Of a stretch of DNA of 64,000 nt, positions 22,154 through 32,884 are shown piece after piece. This stretch comes from Plantago ovata (lineage: Eukaryota; Streptophyta; Magnoliopsida; Lamiales; Plantaginaceae), in the NCBI GenBank assembly GCA_028274465.1, contig CM051458.1, positions 77,086,085 through 77,150,084 on the forward strand. The letters run 5' to 3'. Below the pieces are notes generated by a model. It was given only the letters and a program-made list of their open reading frames with translations. It was not told the origin of the DNA and searched no databases. A program made the translations under genes and the position numbers. How positions within the stretch are numbered: the stretch's first letter is position 1; every line of letters starts with the position of its first letter.

Positions 22154-25100
22154 ATGTTAAAGAAACTACAGAGGGCCCTAATTACTAGGAGGAGGAAAGC
22201 TGAGAAGAGAAAAGATGATGCTATGGCCAACAGTGACAGTCCAGAAGCAGCAAGGACTAGGACTGCCAGGCATACTACTTCAATGACTGAGAACAGTAAC
22301 AACTTGGACATTTTCAGTTGGGAGGACTTGAGACGCATGACTCACAACTTCAGTGATGATAACATGCTTGGACATTCTCGGTTTGCTGTTGTATTCAAGG
22401 GCACGATAGCTGCAACTGATCTGCATGTCACCGTCAAATGTTTTAAAGATGATGATTCTGAGTCTAATATTCCGTGGAGACTGAAGGTATATATTACACT
22501 CCAATAACTTCTCATTTATGTGTAATACACTTTGCTACTTGGCTTCTTTTTTTTTTTTTCTTTTTGTTCAAGAAGTGGTGCATGAAAATGTATTGATGCA
22601 CCAACTGTAACATATGTAGATTCTTTTGTTCCTTTGGCTTTTTGAGGCCGCATAAATAGTTTACATATACAACTAGAACTTGAGTACTTGACATATATTA
22701 GGGTATTCTGTACAATTGTGCATGTCGAAACAGTACAAAGTGCTCGTGTTTTGCTTTCTCATAGTGCACTTAGTCTGATAATCCATTGTCATGGTGTCTT
22801 TGTTTCAGTGATTTTACAAGAGCATCTTTAGAACAGGCGGATGTTTTTTAGATTAATCCTTGTGAAATTTCCCAACTCTACGATTCAAAACCAGATTTAC
22901 GGTTCAATGCACCTTCTTCATTTTGTAAGAGACATTCCAATTGACAGTATCATGTCTTTCTTGGGTTGGGTCCACATTATATCATGTTGATAAGAGATAC
23001 ATTCTTCTTCCCGTATCCTAGAATCAACGCTTGACAAAGATGTATGTTATTGCTCAAGGCTCACCTATCTCTGAGTTACAAAAGATCCTTGAGCACTATG
23101 CTACTAGTTAATTTTTGCTATATCACAGCCTTTATGTAAGCAAACTTCTCTAAGGGTTTATTAGCATGTCAGTCCTTGAACATCTTAACTTCTATTTTAT
23201 GTTAATTCATTGCCATAATCAATGGCCAGTACTTTCACTACCCTAATTCCTTTCCCCCCCCCCCTCAGAATGAGATTGATTTCTTGCTTGATCCAGAGGT
23301 GAATCATTTGTATTTGCCGAACATACTTGGTGCTTGCTGGGGTGATTGTGGTGTCTTTGCTATTGTTTATAATCTTCATCATGATTGTATATTGAGTAAG
23401 GTTGTGTTCGAAGGTAATTAAAATGTATCCATATTCCCCTTGCTACAAGTTGATATTACAAATATCGCATGCTACATCTCATATAAATGATGATAATGAT
23501 GATGTAATACATATTAAGTACATGTTAATCAGTTAATAGCTCTGTACTTATATATATATATATAGTATTTTGCAGATCGTTTGACTTGGGTCCATCGAAT
23601 TCAGATAGGATTCAAAATTGCATCACTGCTCCAGTACTTACATGGGCTCCATCCATGTATCTCCTTTGATAATTTATCCTCGAATGATTTTATTCTCGAT
23701 GAGGTGAGTAGATCAGCATTTCCATTATTGCAAACATATATTGTTTATTGTTTGCTATTACATTACATTAATTAATAGAATAATGAATTTATTTCGTGTT
23801 GCCATTCTTAGGCTGGAAATTCCATCTTATATGAGTTCGGATACCAGTTTGGGATGCGGAATCCACATGATTCACATGGCATGGGATACCCCGGTGACAT
23901 ATCTTCAAATTGGTTATATATCTTAGACTTTTTGAAACGGTGGTAAATTTTTAGTAAAATAAGTCGATCTAAGCCAAATAAGTCAGTGAAATTATATTCT
24001 CGATGAATGTAGGATATAAACATGTTACCTTAATTCCTTGCACATTTGATGTCTTTTTGGGTTTATACCAAAGATTTTATATATTCTATGTTTAAATATG
24101 TAGTAGGATTACAACCTTTTTAAAGCATTGTCGTTTATAAAGTGTTTTTATTAAGTGAATACAACCTTTTGTTCTGTTAAAATCATTGTATTTGATGCTG
24201 TCATACAACTTTCAAAGACAATAAAAATTAGATAAGTTGTTTAAAAGAAACAGTGAGAACCATAAACTTGAACTTCAGATATCGCATAAAATTATTATTC
24301 ACATTTTCTTTCAAAGTGTTATCCTTTTCTATTATTATTATTTTTTATTTTTTATTTTAATTGTTCCATCAATATCAAATGGGGAACTTTTGAGAGAACA
24401 ACATATAAGTACACTGTTGTAAGTGTTGTCGTAAGCTTATTGGTTGTTGGGCAGATTATATAAATGATGTTTAATTTTGTATTGGATTATTGATATGTGT
24501 TTGAATGAATTACTTTTAAAATAATTTTACAGGCGTTCAGACTACTTGTTCATTTGGATATATTCTTATATCCCTGCTACATCACGATGATAAGGAAAGA
24601 GAGTTGTTGAAGAGAATTTTTGGTGTTCGAGCAGATGAGAATACATGGACTGTGTATAGGAACAAATATTCGGATATTCGTTATGGATTTAGGCTAAACC
24701 CAGAAAAGTTAGAGAAATGTCCCTACTTCTACTATTATGATGCACATAAATTGTCCAAGTTAGCTATTAGGTGCATCTCAAGTTCTGTAGATGAACGCCC
24801 AAGCATGGATGAGATAGTAATGGAGTTTCAAAGGCTCTTTTATATGTGTATTCATCATTTTACTAGTCTTCCAATCAGTGGTGTACAAGAGATGAGTTAT
24901 GATGAGATATCTGGTATTACGAAGGGGTTTAGTAGTTTCATTGGTGAAACTCAGTTTGGACGGTTATACCGGGGATTGTATCGGGAGATGGAGGTTACTG
25001 TTAAGCTTTTCAGAGATGAACCCCTTTTGTCTGATAGGAAGTTCTTGCTAACAGGTCCGAGTGATAATATTTATCGATTGAAGGTATTTAAAAAAAAATC

Positions 25101-26537
25101 AATACTATTTACGTTTAAAATTTACTATAAGTCTGCAAATAATAACACTATTATTACCTTGTAGGATGAGATTCTACTTTTGAGCGATAACAGGGCATTC
25201 AACTTTCCTTGCTTTCCGAAGTTGATTTCATTCTGTTGTGAAGACAAAGGCAAGAAGATGGCCGTTGTGTATAATTTTAAAACAAGTTGTACACTTCATG
25301 CTTGTATATCAGATGGTAAGTTCAAACCAATTCTTATACTAATTTTAAACTTTCTTTTCATACAGTACTGTTTATAATTGAACTGGATAATGTAATAAAT
25401 TTATGCTCATGTTTCTCAATTATTTGGTCTTATTAAGTATATAGTTGTCACGTTTCACCAATTTATTTCATGTTATTTACGTTGATGACATGTATGATTT
25501 GCAGACAGGTTCACCTGGATTAATAGAATTGGAGTGATGAATCAAGGTGCCCGACTTGTCCAACACATGATTATGATCCTCCTTTTACTGTGGGAAACAT
25601 ATCATCTCATCATTTCCTGTTGGATGAGGTTAGCATAATTTGATTTCGAATAATATTAAAAGTAGTTTTTTTTTCTTCTTTTATTTCTAATACTTTAAGT
25701 TTGATTATGTAGGATATGCAAATGTTTATAGTCGACTTTGGTTTGTTGACTGGTGGATTTTTGGGCGTGAAGAAGGAAGGAAAGTATCGGAAGTATGATG
25801 GGGCCGTTGGATATGTTGATCAAAACTCACGATTTCTTACAGGTTAATTTAATTGTTTGTAGAATTTAGAGCCCTTAAATTTGCTTGCCAAAGTAAATTG
25901 GACATTTCAGACCCTTACATAATTGTCATTAAACCATGCATATGCTGAGTTAGTCATAATTATTAGTAGTTACTGAATGTTTTTGTTGATCCCATGGCAG
26001 ATAAATGGGGTCCACGTGTTGATGTATATGCTTTAGATGTTTTGCTGGTTGAGCTGCTTCAAAAAATCCCCGTGGCAGATTATTCTTCTCAGGAGTTTGA
26101 ATTCGATCCAAGATTTCTCTCCAATATGTTGAATTTGGCGCGCCATCAAGATCCAAATCCTACTCGCGCACTTGTTGATTTTGTTATCAACAAGGACTTG
26201 AAGATTGATCCATACTATTGTGATGTTGATGCATTTAAGCTCGTGAGTATCACAAACTTCTGCGTTTGCAACCTTCCCAGGCGTTCGGGTATCAATGGAA
26301 TCATACGTGAGCTGGATGGGCTGATGTTAGATAGACCTAGACAAAACATAAGTAAGAAATCATTAGACTTTATTTTCTCATCTACATTAAGCATTTTAGT
26401 TGTTTGATTTACTATTGACATGTGTGTCCTCTATCTTAAATGGCTCAGGTACCACGCATCTCAGAGAACATGCATACATCTTGGAGTCCGGAGCATACCC
26501 CCAATGTTTGATGCCAGGATCTAAAGTGCCAATGTGA
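22154..26537 (+). CDS. Tandem pseudokinase (two RLK/Pelle-like kinase domains), one base short
   Basis: Ten coding exons with GT-AG introns: 22154-22486, 23269-23413, 23576-23703, 23812-23893, 24533-25083, 25165-25315, 25505-25628, 25713-25842, 26001-26351, 26449-26537. The sum is 2084 bases, one short of 695 codons. The shortfall is in exon 7, where the expected kinase pattern (DYDPPFTVGNISSHHFLLDE) continues in another frame from about 25570. Domain 1 (about 53-333) keeps Lys95 and Glu113; HRD is SFD and DFG is EFG (210-212). Domain 2 (about 350-660) keeps Lys387 and DFG (513-515) but HRD is TVG and the catalytic-loop Asn is His. Both are probably poor or inactive kinases. The basic N-terminus (RRRKAEKRK) has no signal peptide or membrane span, so it is cytoplasmic-like. 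Tandem kinases of this class act in plant immunity in cereals; function here is unknown. It may be a recent pseudogene, or the missing base may be a sequence error. Confidence 0.75.
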
Positions 26538-26909
26538 TATGTGACTGTCTTTTGCCAAAAAATGGTTTGGAAGTAGCTGGAAATTGTTGTCTTAGTTAGT
26601 AGGTAGCTTAGTAAGATTTATAGTTAGCCCAGGCCCTAGAGCGAAGACATGCATGAAGAGTTTAATTAATTAACTATTTCTACTTCCTTTTAACTTGAAT
26701 TCTATTAGTATGCCCCTATGCGGGTAAAGATGTATGTGGACTGTGGTACATATATTTCTACATGCACATAACAATGGTGACATGGGAGTTATATTTTTTC
26801 AAGCAGATCTCATGTTTTTAATTTAGTCCCCTATGTCTGATCGAGGCTGAGGCCATCCGATATGATCCGTTTCAAATTCATCCTTCCTATTATATATTGT
26901 TCACTGTAC
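26538..26909 (+). other. 3' region of the pseudokinase gene
   Basis: No gene. Probable 3' untranslated sequence followed by AT-rich spacer up to the left end of CACTA C. Confidence 0.45.
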
Positions 26910-26928
26910 CACTACAAAAATCAGAACT

Positions 26929-27175
26929 TTACCGACGGATAAAATGACGGATTTTATCCGTCGGTAAATAGCGACGGATCGGGCATTATTAGCGACGGAT
27001 GACGGATAACGAACAAAGTTGACCACTTTGTTCGTCATCCGTCGCTAATAGGTTTTTATCCGTCGGTATCTTAGCGACGGATAAGTTATCCGTCGCTAAA
27101 TATTAAGAATAAACAAAAAAAAAAATTAAATTACACTTACCGACGGATAAGCTTGAGCTTATCCGTCGGTAAGCT
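26929..27175. repeat. Left subterminal repeats of CACTA C
   Basis: Copies of ACCGACGGATAA and TTATCCGTCGGTAA, with a few AGCGACGGAT copies, in both orientations within 250 bases. Confidence 0.85.
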
Positions 27176-27839
27176 CCATTTATACCGGCCGCGACTGGCA
27201 GAACGCCATTTCCATCTTCTTCTTCTTTCTTTCTTCTTTCCGTTTTTCACACTTCTCATCTCCATTTCTCCTTCAAAACTTCACCATTTTCATCCATTTT
27301 GGTAGCAAATTGAAGCTTATTGCACAAGGAACAAGGAACAACCTTCAATTTGGATTTTTTTTGGTCAATTTGTGCAAAATCAAAGGTATGAACTCTAACC
27401 CTTATTTGATTTTTAATTTGGGAATTATCTAATTGTTGGTTACATTGTCAAATGTATGTTACATAGTAGTTGATACAAGTATATTTTGCTTAAATGTGTA
27501 GTTGATTGTTGTTAAAATTGAGTAATGAATCGATTTTGGGATTTTATTAATTTGGGGATTTCTTAAATTATGGAAATGTATGTTAGTATTAAGTAGATAT
27601 TAGTTGTTATAGTTGAATGTTAGTTTTGGATTATGTTAATTTGGGTTTGTTAATTAAAATCGAGACTTAGATCAATTTAGGGCTTTTTTTAGTTTTGTAT
27701 TTAATCGAATTTAATGTTCCATAACTAGGTTATGTACTTATATAAGGTTAATTTTGTAGTTGAATACGATAAAATAGAGTAATTTATGAAAATCGAGACT
27801 TGTAGCTCAATTTGGGGGTTTTGAAATAAAGTGAAAATG

Positions 27840-28055
27840 GATTCGAGATGATGATATGATGATGATGTTAGGTTAGAGATGATGTTCATATGGTTGTTGT
27901 TGACAATGCTAGGCTAGAGATGATGTTGTTAATGGTTGGTTGATTGGTGATAAGGTTGATGATGTTAGGCTAGAGATGATGTTGTTATATGGTTGATTGG
28001 TGATATGGTTGATAATGTTAGGCTAGAGATATGTTCATATGGTTGTGGTTGATAA
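27840..28055. repeat. Degenerate tandem repeat in the CACTA C leader intron
   Basis: About four degenerate copies of a unit built on GATGTTAGGCTAGAGATGATG and CATATGGTTG. Confidence 0.65.
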
Positions 28056-28083
28056 CGTTGTTTTATTTTTATTCTAAATTTAC

Positions 28084-28423
28084 GTGAGTGGTATGTTAGC
28101 CACTATATTTGGGTGATATGTTAGTCACCATGTGTTAGTTGTTTTTTTAGGGCAATGTGAGTGGTATGTTAGCCACTATATTTGGGTGATATGTTAGTCA
28201 CCATGTGTTAGTTGTTTTTTTAGGGCAATGTGAGTGGTATGTTAGCCACTATATTTGGGTGATATGTTAGTCACCATGTGTTAGTTGTTTTTTTAGGGCA
28301 ATGTGAGTGGTATGTTAGCCACTATATTTGGGTGATATGTTAGTCACCATGTGTTAGTTGTTTTTTTAGGGCAATGTGAGTGGTATGTTAGCCACTATAT
28401 TTGGGTGATATGTTAGTCACCAT
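28084..28423. repeat. 73-bp hairpin minisatellite (CACTA C)
   Basis: Four near-identical 73-bp units start at 28084, 28157, 28230 and 28303, with a partial fifth at 28376. Each unit holds two hairpins: AGTGG-TATGTTAG-CCACT and GGTGA-TATGTTAG-TCACC. The second is identical to the hairpin in CACTA A and B. It lies upstream of the first recognisable coding exon. Confidence 0.95.
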
Positions 28424-28495
28424 TGTGCTTACGTTGATCTTGTTCTTGTTGTATTGATTGTTGTGTCGTTCTAAATTGGTTGTTTTGGTGGTTAG

Positions 28496-29675
28496 AAACA
28501 CTACTACTTGCCAAACGTGCTATTGAAGGAGCTTTGGTTTGTTTTCAACACTGTTGGTGCTCGTTGTTACCGAGACAAGGTCCACGACCTTAAGGAGTCT
28601 CGAGTGAGGCCTAGATTCATCCACGAAAGCGAGTGGCCTCTGTGGTTGGCTTACTGGAAGACACAGGATGCCGAGGACCTAGCAGATCAGAACAAGAAGA
28701 ATCGAGCACGGGCGGACAAAAGCAGCTCCGGTGAAGACGAGGACTATTCGAAGCACCATCTCGACACACAGTCTCAGGCCACTCGTGACCTCAATGCAGT
28801 AAGTTAACTTGTGCTTTACTCCAGTCACTTTCAATATTCTTAAAATTTTATTGTAAACACTGACACTTATTACTTTGCAAAATGAACAGAGGCTCACTGG
28901 ACAAGGATGCTTGTCGTACTTGACCATGGTGAGAAATGCCAAGTTCAAGAACGGCAAGTGGACATGCAAGAAAGCCAAGAAACTGAATGTAAGTACATAA
29001 ATGAGTACTTTGAGTTACTTGTACTGTATTTCTTTTTAAAAAGTTTCTATATGTATTGTAATATATCAACTCATGTATTGCTTAACTGCTTGTAGGAGGA
29101 GGTTGAGGCTTTTTACTTGGTTAAGATGCAAGAGAAGGGTGACATACTTACGATGGAGGAAGAGAACGCTGCCTTCCTCGAGGTGAACCCTCCTGGCCCT
29201 AAGTGGTCGATCTATGGCTTAGGAAACTTGGGACGTTCTCTTGCAGCTGAATCATTTCAGCGCTCTTCCGGTTCTACCTCCAGCACAGATTCTCGATTGG
29301 CTGAGGAGCTGGCAGCACTTAGGGCCGAGAATGCTATGATGAAGAGCATTCAGGACACACTTGTGTCTCAGGTATATTCATTTGTATGCTAATATTATGT
29401 TGATATGTCATGTAGATGTATAACCACTTGTATGCTCATTTACATTGCTTGCATCTATCTTTCATATTCTTAACTACATCGATCATTACTTGTGTCAGGT
29501 GGAGACGCAGAATTTGGTGCTGAAGAAGATTCTGGAGAAGCATCCCATTGGCATGGACCCGTTCGCAGAGGGAGCTGTGTTTCAGACCGGGGAGGGGAGC
29601 CCTGGTACGGCGGGGAGTGCGGGTTTGCAAGGCAGTTCTCATGCTCCTTCGGGTTCCAGTGGTCGTCGTCCCTAG
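28496..29675 (+). pseudogene. TNPA-like protein gene of CACTA C, start not found
   Basis: Exons: 28496-28798, about 28891-28989, 29096-29370 and 29499-29675, with good GT-AG signals and a stop codon after SGSSGRRP. Conserved blocks shared with A and B: RPRFIHESEWPLWLAYWKTQ (A/B have WPLWKQYW), DQNKKNRA, LTMEEENAAFLEV and a C-terminal coiled coil (ELAALRAENAMM). The first coding exon of A and B (SKKPGKLLAASSRSY) has no counterpart, and exon 28496 has no in-frame ATG near its start, so a start codon is missing or lies in an exon I cannot see. A leader with an intron (donor near 27387) is plausible. Probably an internally reduced copy of a TNPA-type gene. Confidence 0.75.
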
Positions 29676-29892
29676 ATTTCTACATTTTAGTTGGGCATTT
29701 GTAGTAAAACTTTCACATTTACATTTGTAGTAAACGTTTTTCTATTTTGAAGAATCGAATTTTATTGAATTTTATTTTCAATTCAAATTTAATGATTTTT
29801 AATTTTTAGTACGTACGTAAATTTATATTATTAAACAGGTTGTTGTACAATTATCAAGAAAAATAATAAAAAAAAATTTTAAGAAAAAAAAA

Positions 29893-30212
29893 TATACCAA
29901 CGGATAAATTTATCCGTCGGTAAATTCCGGTTGACTAAGTCAACCGGTCATACCGACGGATAACGTTATCCGTCGGTAATCGTCACCGACGGATAAATTT
30001 ATCCGTCGGTCAGACGAATAAGGGCTGGTCAACGCCCCTATTCGTCAGTCCGTCGGTATTATTCGTCGCTATTAGCGACGAATAAGAAACGACGGTAACG
30101 GCATTACCGACGGATAAAATAGCGACGGGCTATTTATCCGTCGGTAAGTGGTTACCGATCCGTCGGTAAGTACTTACCGACGGATCGGTACCCGGATACC
30201 GACGGATACACA
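29893..30212. repeat. Right subterminal repeats of CACTA C
   Basis: More than ten copies of CCGACGGATAA or TTATCCGTCGG, several as inverted pairs, in 320 bases. Confidence 0.85.
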
Positions 30213-30224
30213 CCAGATGTAGTC

Positions 30225-31727
30225 TTGGAGCATGCATACATCGTGGAGTTTGTATTTTTAGGTCTGTGTATCTTTTCTCTTCTTGGTTAACAAGGACAGA
30301 CTGGTGTGTTGTTTTCTTTAACTTGGTTGTTACAGAAAATCTGAGAGACAAAGTTGATCTTTTCTCTAGCTCTTCCATCTCGTCTACTTTATGTGCATTG
30401 TCATTGTCCTGGCACCTCATTATCATCTTCACCACTAACATCATCGATCATATCTTCATCACTACCGCTACTTTGTTCATCGTAATCAAATTGGATGACA
30501 ATAGGTACAATCGCATAGAGAGCAAGGAGCTATACATACATGGTCCGACGTTGACATTTGTTCATTTACACCGTATTCTCTGTGAATTCTAAATCATTTT
30601 ACTAGGATTGGATTGTAGTCTCCAAAAAAATCCCAATAGCTTCATAATGTAACCCAACTCAAACTAATAACAAATGCATTCTGTTCAGACTCTATTATAC
30701 ATACTGTTCCCATGTTTGTAATTTTGGTTTCATAGTGTTAATCCAATACTTTGTTTTCAAATTTCTTGCAGACACACTTCAAGTTCCATCGCCACCGCCT
30801 TCATGACTAACCTATCTCTTAACACATATTTTAGTGACTTGCTCCGAACCCACCTTCACTCATGACTATTGGGGATATGCATATGCTCAAACAATGCATC
30901 ATTTGAAACCTATTCATATATATATACTAGTATTGGTATTTTATTATCATCAACCTTATTGATAAACTCCTCTGGCCGATTATCATCTACTATTCGTGAG
31001 TTAAGAGCTTATAGCAAAAAATGGAATAGTTAGAATTTATCCTTATTACAACATGGCATAGGCGAAATACAATAATCAATCAACTTGATCTTTGTTTAGC
31101 ACGAGAGTGTCAGATGAGCGTACTCCATGAATATATAACCAGATGAGCTATATTGATCAAAATCAGGCCTTAAATTAAAACTTGCTATATTAATCAAATC
31201 AGGCCTTAATTAAAACTTATGGCTTGAACCTGATCATTCATTTGTTGCTGCCTTAAAAAGTCAAATTAGTCCACGTGCTGATGCGAAATTAGTCAAATCT
31301 GGGAATTAAACTAGAACTGTAATCTGATGTTTCTGTAGAATGCATGCACAATTCGTCAGTCAATCGTTCATTCTTTACCACAACATTTTACAGGTCATGT
31401 TTGTTAGTTTCAGCAGTACTGTTGATTATATTATGCACCTATAATTAGAAAATGCATCTGAACATAGTTAACTGTTATCATGTCTAGATAGTACGTACTA
31501 GCTAGTGGGCTTTCTGTTGGTTCAAGAGTAGATGCTGCTAATGTTGCATCTGAGAAATTTCATCACCACATGCATGGAGATCACTAATGAAAAACAGAGA
31601 CATGAAAACATTGTTGGATTAAGGGCATAATACAGAAAATTGGAAGAATTATATAACAATGAAATTTCTCTAGAAATAGAGAAAACGTACTCTTCGGTCT
31701 GATTGCCTACTACTTCTATATATCAGG
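30225..31727. other. Featureless end of the inserted block
   Basis: No credible gene, hairpin array or terminus. Small frames here lack any recognisable domain. A direct repeat of about 37 bases (AATCAGGCCTTAA with TTAAAACTT) occurs at about 31160 and 31196. Confidence 0.45.
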
Positions 31728-31729
31728 CC

Positions 31730-32600
31730 TCATTCGTGAAAGGAGATACTATATAGCTTTCGAAAGTAGGGAAGCCTCTCTCGATTTTTGCTTGATGACT
31801 CCTTTTCTCGTCGCACAATGGACTTGGATCTTGGTCTTACTCTTTTTATTGCACATCGCCTCTTAGGGTTTCTATCTGAGCTTCGAGTGCGGTCTTCCTC
31901 GTTTTGAGTTCTTCCAAAGTGAGCTTCCTCCCCGTGATTGGGTCGATCCCAATCAAGGGGGTTACCTCCGCTAAAGCATTGTTCTCCGCCACCGCCTCGG
32001 GTTGATTATGAGGAGTCACTTGGTTGGGCGTGACTTGGTTTAGGAGAGTGGATGGTGTGGCGACCACCTGAGCTTGGTTTTCTTGAGGAGCTACATTTTG
32101 CATTGACGCGCGTATCCTCCTATCGATTAGATCCCTCAAATCATCAGGAGCACCTTGTGGTCCTAATCTAGATTGAACTCTTGAAGGTCCAAGTCTAGAT
32201 TGGATTGGCCTTGTGTTGGCTCTTGAATGTGCTTCATCTTGAACTAGAGGTTCTCTTGGTTGGGATTGACGAGGTGCGACAAAATTCTCATGAGGTTGCT
32301 CCTGTACTTGTGCTTGTTGTACTCATCGGGCTTGGAGTTCTGCTTCAACCCTTGCAGCCTCATTCTCTCCTACGTATCCTTGTATAGTGAGAAGGAACAA
32401 GCCGTATTGAGCTTCGCCCATCCCAAAGTCTGATGGTCGGAGTACTCGTCCGTTGGGAAGGGTGAAGTTCAATGCGGCTAGCTGAGGAGGACTCGCTGCT
32501 ACATGAGGAGGATGTCCTCTTGGCGCGACATTGTTTGTGACTCTTAAAGCTCCATAAGCACTTCCAGTCGGGAAGCCTAGGGGATGATTCTCTCCCAATC
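31730..32600 (-). pseudogene. gag N-terminal part of the Tat-type element
   Basis: On minus, a Pro/Gln/Asn-rich N-terminal gag region (for example TGRKLTLEELKTRKTALEAQ, a short coiled coil, at about 31880) follows the primer binding site and leader. Fossil part. Confidence 0.7.
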
Positions 32601-32867
32601 TTTGTTATTGGGAACCCGTGACATTGGTGAATGCCCCCTCCATCATATCTTGATTCCTTTCAACATTGTTATTTCTAGGTGCCCTTGAAGCAGCTACCCT
32701 TTCTCCTCCTCGGCCATTTATAGGGGGACGACCCCTTGGGCGAGGAGGATTCTCTGGTACTGCATTGGCGAGTCAGACACTTCTTCTAGGAGGCATCTCG
32801 AGAAGCGTCTCGATGAGACTATCTTGGCTCGACCAGTAGGGCTAGGAATGACCTTTCGATCAGATTC

Positions 32868-32882
32868 CCACAGACGGCGCCA
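32868..32882 (-). other. Primer binding site of the Tat-type element
   Basis: Minus-strand TGGCGCCGTCTGTGG lies two bases inside the 5' LTR. Its first nine bases fit the 3' end of tRNA-Asp, a primer used by many Tat and Athila elements. Confidence 0.75.
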
Positions 32883-32884
32883 AA

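Larger units (their letters stand above)
26910..30224 (+). mobile_element. CACTA element C, related but distinct family
   Basis: The left end is CACTACAAAAATCAG, a CACTA terminus. The subterminal motif is mainly TACCGACGGATAA rather than the GCGACGGAT of A and B. The right subterminal cluster stops at about 30212 and the last bases only partly match a terminus (TGTAGT at 30218-30223), so the right end and target duplication are not certain. It holds a TNPA-like gene with a leader intron containing two tandem arrays, and no DDE transposase. It lies about 370 bases downstream of the pseudokinase stop codon. Confidence 0.85.
20453..31727 (+). other. 11.3 kb non-Gypsy block inside the Gypsy gag region
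   Basis: To the left (about 20452) and right (about 31728) the minus strand reads as gag of the Tat-type element. Between them nothing belongs to it. The block holds a foldback, a ten-exon tandem pseudokinase gene with its own leader intron, CACTA element C and about 1.5 kb of featureless sequence. I could not find terminal inverted repeats, a clear target duplication or Helitron ends at the junctions, so the route of insertion is unknown. An assembly join is an alternative. Confidence 0.6.

Noticed and set aside
23894-23938. Extension of pseudokinase exon 4 to a stop at about 23940
   Set aside because: Ending the exon at 23893 (CCCCG then GTGACA) joins exon 5 in phase and gives the expected kinase pattern.
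28084-28423. CRISPR-like array (regular repeats)
   Set aside because: Repeats are adjacent 73-bp tandem units without unique spacers, in a plant CACTA intron; a minisatellite explains them.
30266-30592. 108-codon frame after CACTA C
   Set aside because: No domain, hydrophobic and low-complexity, no codon-use or splice support.
20446-31730. Helitron as carrier of the kinase block
   Set aside because: No TC start, no CTRR end with a preceding hairpin and no A/T insertion site could be found at either junction. Not excluded, but unsupported.
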